In this document: positions 8,036-16,336 of the stretch, one piece after another
Layout: each line of letters opens with the position of its first letter
How positions within the stretch are numbered: position 1 is the first letter of the stretch
Notes under the pieces: generated by a model
What the model was told of the DNA's origin: nothing
The model's input: the letters and a program-made list of their open reading frames with translations, nothing else
Database searches by the model: none
Source: Guptibacillus hwajinpoensis
Lineage (GTDB): Bacteria; Bacillota; Bacilli; Bacillales; Bacillaceae_O
Direction: 5' to 3'
DNA length: 64,000 nt
NCBI GenBank assembly: GCA_016841765.1
Contig: JAENYN010000004.1
Coordinates: 61,155-125,154, forward strand
Translations under genes and position numbers: made by a program

Positions 8036-8326
8036 GTGCACGATTACATCAAAGAGAGGACCATCAAGATCGGGGAGTATATCGTGGAGACGAAAAAGAC
8101 CGTTCGTGTGATTGCAAAAGAATTTGGCGTATCAAAGAGCACCGTTCACAAAGATTTGACGGAACGGTTGCCAGACATTCATCCGGAGTTGGCGAACGAA
8201 GTGAAGAAAATCCTTGATTACCATAAATCGATCCGCCACTTGCGCGGAGGAGAGGCGACGAAGCTGAAATACAAGCGGGATGCTGACGTTTTAGCCGAAG
8301 AGGAGAAGGCCGAAGTCGCAAAATAA
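8036..8326 (+). CDS. spoIIID: Stage III sporulation transcriptional regulator SpoIIID
   Basis: The 96-residue protein is nearly identical over its core to B. subtilis SpoIIID: HDYIKERTIKIGEYIVETKK, then a helix-turn-helix with FGVSKSTVHKDLTERLP, then the basic HKSIRHLRGGEATKLKYK tail that helps contact DNA. It is the mother-cell regulator that, with sigma-E and sigma-K, switches many sporulation genes. The start is GTG 8036, which has GGGGAGG at good spacing and gives the family's standard length. Reading further upstream in frame (from 7904) is leader sequence, not conserved protein. It precedes mbl, as in B. subtilis. Confidence 0.97.
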   Translation: MHDYIKERTIKIGEYIVETKKTVRVIAKEFGVSKSTVHKDLTERLPDIHPELANEVKKILDYHKSIRHLRGGEATKLKYKRDADVLAEEEKAEVAK

Positions 8327-8363
8327 AAATTCTTTTCTGCATATTTCTACAAAAACATACTAT

Positions 8364-8392
8364 TTGCGTTGACTTGTGATAAAATATATCAT
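8364..8392 (+). promoter_or_regulatory. Probable sigma-A promoter of mbl
   Basis: TTGCGT (8364-8369), 17 bases, then TATCAT (8387-8392). A TTGACT at 8369-8374 overlaps the -35 but is not correctly spaced from a good -10. The site lies about 70 bases before mbl. Confidence 0.45.
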
Positions 8393-8462
8393 TAGAGACT
8401 TGCGCATATTAACGGAAATACACCAAATCATTATAGATTTATGCAGGGAGGATTTCAGAAAG

Positions 8463-9464
8463 ATGTTTTCAAGGGATATCGGAATCGACCTGGGCACGGC
8501 AAACGTGCTCATTCATGTGAAGGGAAAAGGAATCGTCCTCAACGAGCCGTCCGTTGTCGCAATCGATAAGAACACCGGCAGGGCCCTTGCCGTCGGCGAA
8601 GAAGCACGCCGCATGGTGGGACGCACACCTGGAAACATTGTGGCAATCAGGCCATTGAAGGATGGCGTCATTGCTGACTTTGATGTGACTGAAGCGATGC
8701 TCAAGCATTTCATTGAAAAAATCAATGTGAAAGGCTTTTTATCGAAGCCGCGCATGCTCATTTGCTGCCCGACCAACATCACCTCTGTCGAACAGAAGGC
8801 GATCCGGGAAGCAGCCGAGAAATCCGGCGCGAAAAAAGTCTTTCTGGAAGAAGAACCTAAAGTGGCGGCCATTGGCGCCGGCATGGAAATTTTCCAGCCG
8901 AGCGGCAATATGGTAGTCGATATTGGCGGTGGAACGACAGATGTCGCAGTTCTATCGATGGGCAGTATCGTCACCGCCGCTTCTATTAAAATGGCAGGGG
9001 ACAAGTTCGACCAGGAAATCCTCAACTACATCAAAAAAGAGTACAAGCTTTTGATCGGCGAACGGACTGCCGAGGCCATCAAGCTTGAAGTGGCAACCGT
9101 TTTTCCAGGTGCCCGCCACGAAGAAATTGAGATCCGCGGCCGTGACATGATGACAGGGCTGCCGCGCACGATTGCGGTAAGCTCCGAAGAAGTCGAAAAA
9201 GCGCTCCGTGAATCGGTTGACGTCATCGTCCAGACCGCCAAAAGCGTGCTTGAAAAAACTCCGCCTGAGCTGTCTGCCGACATCATCGACCGCGGCATCA
9301 TTCTGACTGGCGGCGGCGCGCTGCTGCACGGCATCGACCAGCTTCTTGCCGAACAATTGAAAGTGCCCGTGCTCGTTGCTGATGATCCGCTCGGAGCCGT
9401 TGCTGCAGGAACCGGAATCATGCTCGACAGCATGGATCGGATACCGGCCCGCAAACTCAGCTGA
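8463..9464 (+). CDS. mbl: MreB-like rod-shape protein Mbl
   Basis: At 333 residues it has the length and sequence of Mbl, the actin-like cytoskeletal protein that guides lateral cell-wall synthesis in rods. Visible actin-fold motifs are IGIDLGTANVLIHVKGKG (phosphate 1), VDIGGGTTDVAVLS (phosphate 2) and ILTGGGALLHGIDQL (adenosine site). GGGAGG lies 11 bases before ATG 8463, which begins MFSRDIGIDLG as in other Mbl proteins; longer in-frame starts are leader. The position between spoIIID and flhO is the B. subtilis order and separates it from mreB itself, which is normally with mreCD. Confidence 0.96.
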   Translation: MFSRDIGIDLGTANVLIHVKGKGIVLNEPSVVAIDKNTGRALAVGEEARRMVGRTPGNIVAIRPLKDGVIADFDVTEAMLKHFIEKINVKGFLSKPRMLICCPTNITSVEQKAIREAAEKSGAKKVFLEEEPKVAAIGAGMEIFQPSGNMVVDIGGGTTDVAVLSMGSIVTAASIKMAGDKFDQEILNYIKKEYKLLIGERTAEAIKLEVATVFPGARHEEIEIRGRDMMTGLPRTIAVSSEEVEKALRESVDVIVQTAKSVLEKTPPELSADIIDRGIILTGGGALLHGIDQLLAEQLKVPVLVADDPLGAVAAGTGIMLDSMDRIPARKLS

Positions 9465-9469
9465 AACGC

Positions 9470-9497
9470 TAAAGCCACGGATTTTTTCAACCGATAA
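9470..9497 (+). promoter_or_regulatory. Sigma-D-type (flagellar) promoter of flhO-flhP
   Basis: TAAA (9470-9473), 16 bases, then ACCGATAA (9490-9497), 7 of 8 matches to the sigma-D -10 GCCGATAA. It lies 130 bases before flhO, just after mbl. Sigma-D control of flhOP is known in B. subtilis. Confidence 0.7.
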
Positions 9498-9627
9498 AAA
9501 GGAAGACAGGCTATGCTCGCCTCCCGACCGGACAGGCCTGTTATGCATAACATTCGAAATCGAAAGCAGTTTCTGAGGGTTCTCCCTTTTAAGCAAAAAT
9601 AGAGCCCCTTCTAAAGGAGTGTCATCC

Positions 9628-10446
9628 ATGTTACGAGGCTTTTATACGGCAGCTGCCGGCATGATCTCCCAGCAGCGCAGGCAGGAGATGCTGTCGAACA
9701 ATCTTGCCAACTCCCAGACGCCGGGTTACAAAACAGATCAGAGCTCGCTCCGGGCCTTTCCGGAAATGCTCATGCACCGGATTGGAAATACGGACAGTCC
9801 TGTCCCGATGAAAAAATCAACGGTCATCGGAGGCTTGAACACGGGCGTTTATATGCAGGAAACGTTGCCGAACTTCACTCAGGGAGACCTGACCGAAACC
9901 GGTAATAAAACAGATGCGGCACTCATTGCCGGTAATCTGCCTGTCAACGAAGACGGCAGTCAGGCGGCAATCTTTTTTACCGTCAGTGCCGGAGATGAGC
10001 TCCGTTACACACGCAACGGCAATTTTGCGCTCGATGCAAACGGCCGGCTGACGACAAATGAAGGATTTCTCCTTATTGGGACTGACGGCGAACCGATCGA
10101 ACTGAATAGCAACAATTTTACCATTGACGAAAACGGCATTGTAACAGAAAATGGGAGTGTTGCCGGCAGGCTGAATATCGCCCTGTCCCGCAACCCGAAT
10201 GAGCTTGTCAAAGAAGGGAACGGTTTGTTCCGCAATGATGGACAACCCCTTGAAAACGTCCTTGAGGCAGGAGATGCCTCCTTCACGGTCAAGCAGGGGT
10301 TCCTCGAGCGCTCCAATGTCGACCTTCAGCAGACGATGACCGACATGATGACAGCCTACCGTGCGTTTGAAGCGAACCAGAAAGTGCTTCAGGCGTACGA
10401 CAGAAGCATGGACAAAGCGGCCAATGAAGTCGGCAGGCTCACGTAA
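9628..10446 (+). CDS. flhO: Flagellar hook-basal body rod protein FlhO
   Basis: The 272-residue protein is of the FlgG/FlgF rod-hook class. Its N-terminus has the helix and motif LSNNLANSQTPGYKTDQSSL, and the C-terminus ends with the conserved coiled segment (NVDLQQTMTDMMTAYRAFEANQKVLQAYD) that packs with the N-terminal helix in the rod. It is secreted by the flagellar export apparatus. AAGGAG lies eight bases before ATG 9628; the in-frame GTG 9619 overlaps that site. flhP follows 12 bases after its stop. FlhO and FlhP are the two distal rod paralogues of Bacilli and lie here outside the main flagellar operon, as in B. subtilis. Confidence 0.92.
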   Translation: MLRGFYTAAAGMISQQRRQEMLSNNLANSQTPGYKTDQSSLRAFPEMLMHRIGNTDSPVPMKKSTVIGGLNTGVYMQETLPNFTQGDLTETGNKTDAALIAGNLPVNEDGSQAAIFFTVSAGDELRYTRNGNFALDANGRLTTNEGFLLIGTDGEPIELNSNNFTIDENGIVTENGSVAGRLNIALSRNPNELVKEGNGLFRNDGQPLENVLEAGDASFTVKQGFLERSNVDLQQTMTDMMTAYRAFEANQKVLQAYDRSMDKAANEVGRLT

Positions 10447-10458
10447 GGGGGATAAAAG

Positions 10459-11289
10459 ATGAACCGTTCAATGATCACATCATCCGTCACAATGGGACAG
10501 CTGCAAAAGCGGCTTGATACAATCGGCAGCAACCTGGCCAATTTAAATACACATGGATATAAAAAACGTGAAACCCAATTCGGCGAATTGCTTGTCCAGC
10601 AGATCAACAATCAGTCCGGAGATGACAAAGACCGGCTGACGCCAGAGGGCATCCGGGCCGGAACAGGCGCACGGATCGGGGAAACGAATATCCTGTTCAC
10701 TCAAGGGACGATCACGCCGACAAACCGTCCGCTCGATGCTGCCCTTGTGAAAGACAACCAGCTCTTTCAAATCCAGGTTGACCGCAACGGCCAGCCTGAA
10801 ATCCAATATACCCGCAACGGCGCCTTCTACGTGACGCCGAACGATGCCAACCCGGCAGAACTCCGGCTTGTGACCGGAAACGGCGATTTTGTGATGGGCG
10901 AAAACGGCCCGATCACCATCCCGGCCGGCTTTGAATCGATCACCATTTCCGATGACGGTGCAATCACCGCGCAAACTCCGAATGGGACGGTAGACGCAGG
11001 CCGGCTGCAAGTGGCCGAAGTGATCCGTCCCCAGCTCCTCGCCCAGATCGGGGATAACCGGTTTGCACTGCCTGCGGATGAGGAATTAAATAGATTAGAG
11101 GTACAGGCCGCAGATATCATCCGCGGCGCTGAAGAAGTTTCAATCAGGCAAGGAGCGCTGGAAGCATCAAACGTCGATTTTTCCAAAGAAATGACCGACA
11201 TGGTCATGACGCAGCGCGCCTATCAATTCAACGGAAAATCCATTTCCATCTCCGACCAGATGATGGGCCTTATCAATGGATTGAGATAA
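10459..11289 (+). CDS. flhP: Flagellar hook-basal body rod protein FlhP
   Basis: This 276-residue rod protein is paralogous to flhO. It begins MNRSMITSSVTMGQLQKRLD with the rod-protein motif IGSNLANLNTHGYKK and ends with SNVDFSKEMTDMVMTQRAYQ, the conserved C-terminal helix. GGGGGATAAAAG precedes ATG 10459. It is co-transcribed with flhO, and the next small gene starts 12 bases after its stop. Motility genes at this place, between mbl and fabZ, are typical for Bacillus. Confidence 0.92.
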   Translation: MNRSMITSSVTMGQLQKRLDTIGSNLANLNTHGYKKRETQFGELLVQQINNQSGDDKDRLTPEGIRAGTGARIGETNILFTQGTITPTNRPLDAALVKDNQLFQIQVDRNGQPEIQYTRNGAFYVTPNDANPAELRLVTGNGDFVMGENGPITIPAGFESITISDDGAITAQTPNGTVDAGRLQVAEVIRPQLLAQIGDNRFALPADEELNRLEVQAADIIRGAEEVSIRQGALEASNVDFSKEMTDMVMTQRAYQFNGKSISISDQMMGLINGLR

Positions 11290-11301
11290 AGGAGTAATAA
11301 C

Positions 11302-11580
11302 ATGATGGCAAGCCAAACGGAGCAGGAATCGCGTTCACGCGAAGCCCGGAAAACAGAATCGAAAAAGAATAAGGAAGTAAAAGAAAAAACGAAGCCTTAC
11401 AAAGTGAGGGTTCGCCTTATCCCGATCTGGCTTCGTTTGCTTATCGTCATTGTGCTGATCACCCTGTCCCTTATTGCGGGCCTCATGGTCGGCTACGGCG
11501 TCATCGGCGACGGCGATCCCGCTGATGCCTTGAAAAAAGATACATGGGTCCATATACTGGATATAGTTGAAAAAGATTAA
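11302..11580 (+). CDS. EpuA-type small membrane protein (often named RNA polymerase subunit beta-like)
   Basis: The 92-residue protein has a strongly charged N-terminal half (about 1-40, rich in K, E and R), one membrane helix (about 44-66) and a short tail DALKKDTWVHILDIVEKD. This fits the EpuA family (DNA-directed RNA polymerase subunit beta annotation in databases); despite that name it has no polymerase motifs. AAAGGAG precedes two possible starts, ATG 11302 and ATG 11305. It lies between flhP and fabZ, as in related Bacilli. Its role is unknown; a membrane-anchored accessory protein is likely. Confidence 0.75.
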   Translation: MMASQTEQESRSREARKTESKKNKEVKEKTKPYKVRVRLIPIWLRLLIVIVLITLSLIAGLMVGYGVIGDGDPADALKKDTWVHILDIVEKD

Positions 11581-11598
11581 AACCCAGGAGGGGACCCC

Positions 11599-12021
11599 AT
11601 GCTCGATATTCAGGAAATCAAAGACATCATCCCGCACCGCTACCCGTTTTTGCTGATCGACCGGATTGAGGAAGTCGAGGAAGGAAAACGCGCAATCGCC
11701 ATCAAAAACGTGACCGGCAACGAAGAATTCTTCAACGGCCACTTTCCGGATTATCCGGTTATGCCCGGCGTCTTGATCGTGGAAGCACTTGCTCAGACCG
11801 GTGCGGTGGCCATGCTCAAGCCGGAAGATAACCGTGGCAAGCTCGCATTCTTCACCGGCATCGACAAGTGCCGCTTCAAAAAACAGGTCCGCCCCGGCGA
11901 CCAGCTCCGCCTTGAAGTCGAAATGATCCGCTTCAAAGGTCCGATGGGCAAAGGCAAAGGCGTTGCGACGGTGAACGGTGAGCTTGTTTGTGAAGCTGAG
12001 ATTATGTTTGCATTGCAGTAA
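11599..12021 (+). CDS. fabZ: 3-hydroxyacyl-[acyl-carrier-protein] dehydratase FabZ
   Basis: The 140-residue hotdog-fold enzyme dehydrates beta-hydroxyacyl-ACP to trans-2-enoyl-ACP in type II fatty-acid synthesis. The active-site motif [20 protein letters not shown] gives catalytic H48 and E62; [13 protein letters not shown] is the usual N-terminus. AGGAGG lies before ATG 11599. The protein has normal family length and is cytoplasmic. It ends the conserved spoIIID-mbl-flhOP block and is closed by a good terminator. Confidence 0.96.
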   Translation: MLDIQEIKDIIPHRYPFLLIDRIEEVEEGKRAIAIKNVTGNEEFFNGHFPDYPVMPGVLIVEALAQTGAVAMLKPEDNRGKLAFFTGIDKCRFKKQVRPGDQLRLEVEMIRFKGPMGKGKGVATVNGELVCEAEIMFALQ

Positions 12022-12066
12022 ACATTGCAGGCGCACGTCAAGCACTGACAACGAGATATGAAAAGA

Positions 12067-12098
12067 AACCGCAGTTCCGGTTGGGGCTGCGGTTTTTT
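12067..12098 (+). terminator. Rho-independent terminator after fabZ
   Basis: AACCGCAG and CTGCGGTT form the stem around a 12-base loop, followed by six T. Confidence 0.88.
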
Positions 12099-12261
12099 GA
12101 TTTCTTTCAATTCTACAGGTGCCTGTCTCTAGTCGAGCATGAAATTACTTTTTAAGTGAAGGAATAAGGGTATATTATAAAAAGCCGTAACGGATTTCAG
12201 AATACACCCTTTTTCCGGCTCTGATGCCGAATAGTATAAAAGGACTTATCTGAGAAGAAAG

Positions 12262-12272
12262 TATGCTATAAT
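12262..12272 (+). promoter_or_regulatory. Extended -10 promoter before the oxidoreductase gene
   Basis: TATAAT (12267-12272) is preceded by TGC, giving an extended -10 (TGnTATAAT). No good -35 is visible, which extended -10 promoters tolerate. The upstream 12115-12150 bases carry a partial GGTGCCTGTC repeat. Confidence 0.6.
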
Positions 12273-12350
12273 TCAAGAGGTTGTATATGGCAGAATGACA
12301 TTTTTATCAATCTGAATCCAAGGTTATATTTAGTAAAGGAGATGTTGTAA

Positions 12351-13376
12351 ATGCTTAAATTTGGAATTGTGGGCTGCGGCCGTATTGCACCAAAGCATGC
12401 CGAAGCCATTTCCGCTCTGGAAGAAGCAGATCTAATTGCGGTTTGTGATATTGATGAAGAGAAGGCAAAGGGCTTTGCTGAAAAATACAATGCAGAAATG
12501 TACATAGAGTACGACAAAATGCTTGAAAACCCAGATATTGATGTCATCAATATCTGCACACCGAACGCTCAGCATGCTGACATGGCTGTGCAGGCAATCG
12601 AAAAAGGCAAGCATGTCATGATCGAAAAGCCGATTGCGCTCACCCTTGAAGATGCTGACCGGATTATCGAAGCAGCTGAAAAAGCGGGTGTAAAAGCATC
12701 TGCTGTCCACCAAAACCGCTTCAACGATGCCATCCAGCAAACCAGGAAGGCTATGGAAGAAGACCAATTCGGCAAAATGTCCCACGGCATCGCCAGCATC
12801 CGCTGGAACCGGAACATGGGGTATTATAATCAGGCTTCATGGCGAGGAACAAAAGAATACAAAGATGGTGTTCTGATGAATCAGTGCATACACAACATTG
12901 ATTTGCTGCGCTGGATGATGGGACCGATCAAAAAAATCGACGGCAGTACGGCGACCCGTTTCCGTGATATTGAAATGGAAGATGTGGGTGTTGCCACCGT
13001 GGAATTTGAAAGCGGCGCATTAGGAGTCATAGAAGGCGCCGGCACAATTTACCCGACGAACATGGAGGAAACACTGAACCTCTTTGGTGAAAAAGGAACA
13101 GTCGTTGTAGGCGGTATTGCCGTAAATAAGATTGAAAAGTGGCGCTTCAGCGAATCGTTCCAGGAAGAAGAGCAAAAGATTCTTGCAGAACAGGCTGATA
13201 ACCCGCCAACCGTGTACGGCTTTGGGCATCAGAACATTATCCAGGACATGATCGATGCTGTTAAAGAGGACAGGGATCCATATGTGACACTTCAGGACGG
13301 TAAAAATGCCATCGAAATCGTCCTTGCGATTTACGAATCATCTGAAACAGGCAAGCCGGTGTATCTTAATAAATAA
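12351..13376 (+). CDS. Gfo/Idh/MocA family NAD(P)-dependent oxidoreductase
   Basis: The 341-residue protein has an N-terminal Rossmann fold (KFGIVGCGRIAPKHAEAI), the family's active-site motif KGKHVMIEKPIALTLEDAD, and a C-terminal Gfo/Idh domain from about residue 130. The MNQCIHNIDLLRWMMG segment (His and Asp near residue 185) supplies the usual catalytic His. Such enzymes oxidise sugar or inositol hydroxyls. The GRIAPKH start and overall form resemble WlbA-type UDP-sugar 3-dehydrogenases, but this is not decisive. AAAGGAG precedes ATG 12351. It is alone between two terminators, so the context does not name the substrate. Confidence 0.82.
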   Translation: MLKFGIVGCGRIAPKHAEAISALEEADLIAVCDIDEEKAKGFAEKYNAEMYIEYDKMLENPDIDVINICTPNAQHADMAVQAIEKGKHVMIEKPIALTLEDADRIIEAAEKAGVKASAVHQNRFNDAIQQTRKAMEEDQFGKMSHGIASIRWNRNMGYYNQASWRGTKEYKDGVLMNQCIHNIDLLRWMMGPIKKIDGSTATRFRDIEMEDVGVATVEFESGALGVIEGAGTIYPTNMEETLNLFGEKGTVVVGGIAVNKIEKWRFSESFQEEEQKILAEQADNPPTVYGFGHQNIIQDMIDAVKEDRDPYVTLQDGKNAIEIVLAIYESSETGKPVYLNK

Positions 13377-13397
13377 AGTTATTCAGAATATATACCA

Positions 13398-13432
13398 AAA
13401 CTGCGGTCTGATATGTGGACTGCAGTTTTTTT
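13398..13432 (+). terminator. Terminator after the oxidoreductase gene
   Basis: AAACTGC and GCAGTTT form the outer stem with further partial pairing inside (GGTC/GGACT), followed by a run of T. Confidence 0.8.
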
Positions 13433-13582
13433 ATGTGCGACAGGTGCTGTCACTTGTCAGTTGACAACGAAATACTTCATCCCCCATACGATGCATATCA
13501 CGGCCTCCATCCGTAAATACTACCCCCGACCACAACACATGCGGCTATGTATGGTGGAGCTTACATAGAAAGGAGGCTGAAC

Positions 13583-13882
13583 ATGAATAAAAAATGGTTA
13601 CTGCGTTTTGCTGCTTCTCTACTTGCTGTGATGTTCATCACCGCCTGCGCAGACAACGCCGATCAAGATGAGAATAACGGCACAGAAGAACAGGCTGATG
13701 AAGATGCGACTGATGAAGGCGTGACGGAAGAAGATGCGGGTACTGGCGATGGTGGTGCAGATATGCAAGAAGGCGAAGGCGAGACGGATGATGAAGGCAT
13801 GACAGAAGAAGATATGAATGGTGAAGAAGGCCAGGGTGTTACGGATGACACCGATACAGGCGATGATGATGAAGAGAAATAA
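13583..13882 (+). CDS. Very acidic lipoprotein of unknown function
   Basis: The 99-residue protein has a basic lipoprotein signal peptide MNKKWLLRFAASLLAV followed by lipobox ITAC (Cys 22), so it should be anchored to the outer face of the membrane. The mature part is almost wholly D, E, G and T, with loose repeats of the TEED/TDDEG type, and is low-complexity and probably disordered. AAAGGAGG seven bases before ATG 13583 decides the start; the frame is open 36 bases further upstream. No known domain was recognised. The extreme negative charge suggests cation or cell-wall interaction, but that is only a guess. Confidence 0.75.
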   Translation: MNKKWLLRFAASLLAVMFITACADNADQDENNGTEEQADEDATDEGVTEEDAGTGDGGADMQEGEGETDDEGMTEEDMNGEEGQGVTDDTDTGDDDEEK

Positions 13883-13895
13883 TATTGTAATGAGT

Positions 13896-13947
13896 AAAAG
13901 GTGCCTGACCCCCAGCGCTTTAACGCGCCGGGGGTCAGGCACCTTTT
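13896..13947. repeat. Long palindrome, repeat family B, at the lipoprotein gene end
   Basis: AAAAGGTGCCTGACCCCC and GGGGGTCAGGCACCTTTT form a stem continued by GCGC pairs with one mismatch; the loop is about six bases. It ends in four T and probably works as a terminator. The same core recurs at 61564 and 63949. Confidence 0.85.
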
Positions 13948-13950
13948 ATA

Positions 13951-13971
13951 TTTAGTAAAACTTTTACTAAA
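13951..13971. promoter_or_regulatory. Perfect 21-base operator palindrome before galK
   Basis: TTTAGTAAAA-C-TTTTACTAAA is an exact palindrome directly upstream of the galK -35 box. LacI/GalR-family regulators bind such sites, and a LacI-type gene closes the neighbouring galactoside operon (28154). Related AGTAAAA/TTTTACT half-sites precede the ABC transporter operon at 17901-17952. Confidence 0.75.
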
Positions 13972-13977
13972 ATTTTA

Positions 13978-14006
13978 TTGACGTTTTTCCTTTCCTCCTT
14001 TATCAT
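13978..14006 (+). promoter_or_regulatory. Sigma-A promoter of galK-galE-galT
   Basis: TTGACG (13978-13983), 17 bases, TATCAT (14001-14006). The operator palindrome lies directly upstream and a cre site directly downstream. Confidence 0.75.
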
Positions 14007-14013
14007 GAACTTA

Positions 14014-14027
14014 TGAAAACGATTTCT
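14014..14027. promoter_or_regulatory. cre (CcpA) site at the galK start region
   Basis: TGAAAACGATTTCT matches TGWAANCGNTNWCA at 13 of 14 positions. It overlaps the expected transcription start, a position that favours repression. Confidence 0.7.
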
Positions 14028-14153
14028 AAAAATGGATTTTGAAATCTGGGTCAACGGAAAGTCTGGCGGATTACTAATAAGGCCCGGAAAACGAGTCGTG
14101 ATTATTGGACAAATAGTGATTAGAGCAGATCGTTCAAACTGGGAGGAATTATC

Positions 14154-15335
14154 ATGAATCTGAAGCAGCTTTCTGAAAAGTTTACCAGCATTTTTAAAGA
14201 AACGGATTTCCGCACATTTTTTGCGCCTGGCCGTATCAACTTGATCGGCGAACACACCGATTACAACGGTGGACATGTGTTCCCGGGTGCAATTACATTT
14301 GGCACTTATGCTTTTGCCCGCAAGCGGAAAGACACCCTGCTTCGTTTTTACTCCGTGAATTTTGAAGAAAAAGGGATCATCGAGTTTGACCTTGGCACGC
14401 TCAATTTTGATAAAACACACGATTGGGCCAACTACCCAAAAGGGATGGTCCGTTTCCTGAAAGAAGCCGGACACAAGATTGATTCGGGCGTTGATGTGCT
14501 ATTCTATGGCAATATCCCGAATGGCGCCGGTTTGTCATCATCAGCTTCGATTGAACTTGCCACAGGTGTTATGCTCGAAGGGCTCTTTGATTTGGCCATC
14601 GATCGGATTGACTTAATTAAAATCGGCAAACAAGTAGAAAACGAGTTTATTGGCGTGAACAGCGGCATCATGGACCAATTCGCCATCGGTATGGGCAAAA
14701 AAGGTGCAGGAATTTTACTTGATACACAAACACTGAAGTATGAATATGCGCCTATTAATCTGGAAGACCATAAAATTATCATTATGAACACAAATAAACG
14801 CAGGGAACTGGCGGGTTCAAAATATAACGAACGCAGGCAGGAATGCGAAAATGCACTTGCAAGCCTGCAAAAAGTCACCGATATCAGCTCACTTGGCGAT
14901 TTGACGGAAGAAGAGTTTGAAAAACACAAACTCGCCATCGAAAACGAAACAGAGCGGAAACGGGCCAGGCATGCCGTCTATGAAAACAGACGCACCCTTA
15001 AGGCGCTTGAGGCCTTGAAGAGCGGAAATCTCAGTGAATTCGGGCAGTTGATGAACGACTCCCATATTTCGTTGCGGGATGATTATGAAGTGACAGGAAA
15101 AGAACTTGATACTCTCGTAGAAGCGGCCTGGAATCAGCCGGGGGTCATCGGCGCCCGCATGACCGGTGCCGGCTTCGGTGGCTGTGCGATTGCAATTGTG
15201 GAGAACGGCGAGGTCGATTCATTTATTGAGCATGTCGGTGCTGAATATGAAAAAGCTGTTGGTTATGGGGCTGCTTTTTATGTGGCAAGCATCGGCGACG
15301 GTGCAAAGGAATTGGAGAAGGAGGCGATCTTATGA
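14154..15335 (+). CDS. galK: Galactokinase
   Basis: The 393-residue GHMP kinase phosphorylates alpha-D-galactose to galactose-1-phosphate, the first step of the Leloir pathway. It has the galactokinase signature [19 protein letters not shown] near residue 25, the GHMP ATP loop [11 protein letters not shown] near residue 124 and the C-terminal MTGAGFGGC motif. GGGAGGAATT precedes ATG 14154. galE overlaps its end by four bases (ATGA), so translation is coupled. Control is by the galK operator and cre site. Normal length, cytoplasmic. Confidence 0.96.
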   Translation: MNLKQLSEKFTSIFKETDFRTFFAPGRINLIGEHTDYNGGHVFPGAITFGTYAFARKRKDTLLRFYSVNFEEKGIIEFDLGTLNFDKTHDWANYPKGMVRFLKEAGHKIDSGVDVLFYGNIPNGAGLSSSASIELATGVMLEGLFDLAIDRIDLIKIGKQVENEFIGVNSGIMDQFAIGMGKKGAGILLDTQTLKYEYAPINLEDHKIIIMNTNKRRELAGSKYNERRQECENALASLQKVTDISSLGDLTEEEFEKHKLAIENETERKRARHAVYENRRTLKALEALKSGNLSEFGQLMNDSHISLRDDYEVTGKELDTLVEAAWNQPGVIGARMTGAGFGGCAIAIVENGEVDSFIEHVGAEYEKAVGYGAAFYVASIGDGAKELEKEAIL

Positions 15336-16336
15336 GCGTATTAGTGCTAGGGGGAGCGGGTTATATTGGTTCCCATGCGGTTTACGAATTAATCGAACGT
15401 GGTTACAAAACTGTTGTGGTTGACAACCTTCAGACCGGCCATCACGATGCCATTCATGAGGATGCTGTCTTTTACAACGGTGATATCCGGAATAAAGCAT
15501 TTTTGCGAACCGTTTTTGAAAAAGAAAACATAGACGGTGTCATCCACTTTGCCGCCAATTCCCTTGTCGGTGAATCAATGGAAAACCCGTTAAAGTATTT
15601 TGATAATAACGTATACGGCACACAGGTGCTGCTTGAGGTCATGCAGGAATTCGGCGTGAAATCCATTGTCTTTTCTTCAACCGCCGCCACATATGGCGAA
15701 CCGGAAGCAGTGCCGATCACAGAAGACATGCCAACTCAGCCAACAAATGCCTACGGTGAAACAAAACTTGCGATGGAAAAAATGATGAAATGGTGCGATA
15801 CCGCTTATGGAATCAAGTTTGTCTCACTCCGCTATTTCAATGTGGCAGGTGCGCGCAGCACCGGGGAAATCGGGGAAGACCATTCCCCGGAAACACACCT
15901 TGTTCCGATCATTCTCCAGGTCGCGCTCGGGCAGCGTGAGCATATCACGATTTTCGGGGACGACTATGATACACCCGATGGGACATGCATCCGCGACTAT
16001 ATTCATGTTGCAGACTTGATTGATGCCCATCTCCTTGCGCTGCAGTACCTGGAAAACGGCTGTGAAAGCAATGTGTTCAACCTTGGCAGCAGCCAGGGCT
16101 TCTCGGTCAAGGAGATGATCGATGCGGCGAGGGACGTGACGGAGCACCCGATTCCTGCCCGGGTCGGTCCGCGGCGGGCAGGCGATCCGAGCAAGCTGGT
16201 CGCTTCCTCTGACAAGGCGAAGAATACGCTTGGCTGGAATCCTTCCCGGACATCAATCCGTGAAATCATCCGTGATGCGTGGAACTGGCATCAAAGCCAC
16301 CCGGACGGTTATGCGGACGGAAAGGCGGAAAAATAA
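15332..16336 (+). CDS. galE: UDP-glucose 4-epimerase
   Basis: The 334-residue short-chain dehydrogenase-type enzyme interconverts UDP-galactose and UDP-glucose. It has the NAD-binding GGAGYIGSH at the N-terminus, a Ser-Thr active-site region ([10 protein letters not shown]) and the catalytic YGETK motif near residue 148, followed by the RYFNVAGA signature. It starts inside the last codons of galK and its stop directly abuts the galT start, a tightly coupled Leloir operon galK-galE-galT. Confidence 0.96.
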   Translation: MSVLVLGGAGYIGSHAVYELIERGYKTVVVDNLQTGHHDAIHEDAVFYNGDIRNKAFLRTVFEKENIDGVIHFAANSLVGESMENPLKYFDNNVYGTQVLLEVMQEFGVKSIVFSSTAATYGEPEAVPITEDMPTQPTNAYGETKLAMEKMMKWCDTAYGIKFVSLRYFNVAGARSTGEIGEDHSPETHLVPIILQVALGQREHITIFGDDYDTPDGTCIRDYIHVADLIDAHLLALQYLENGCESNVFNLGSSQGFSVKEMIDAARDVTEHPIPARVGPRRAGDPSKLVASSDKAKNTLGWNPSRTSIREIIRDAWNWHQSHPDGYADGKAEK

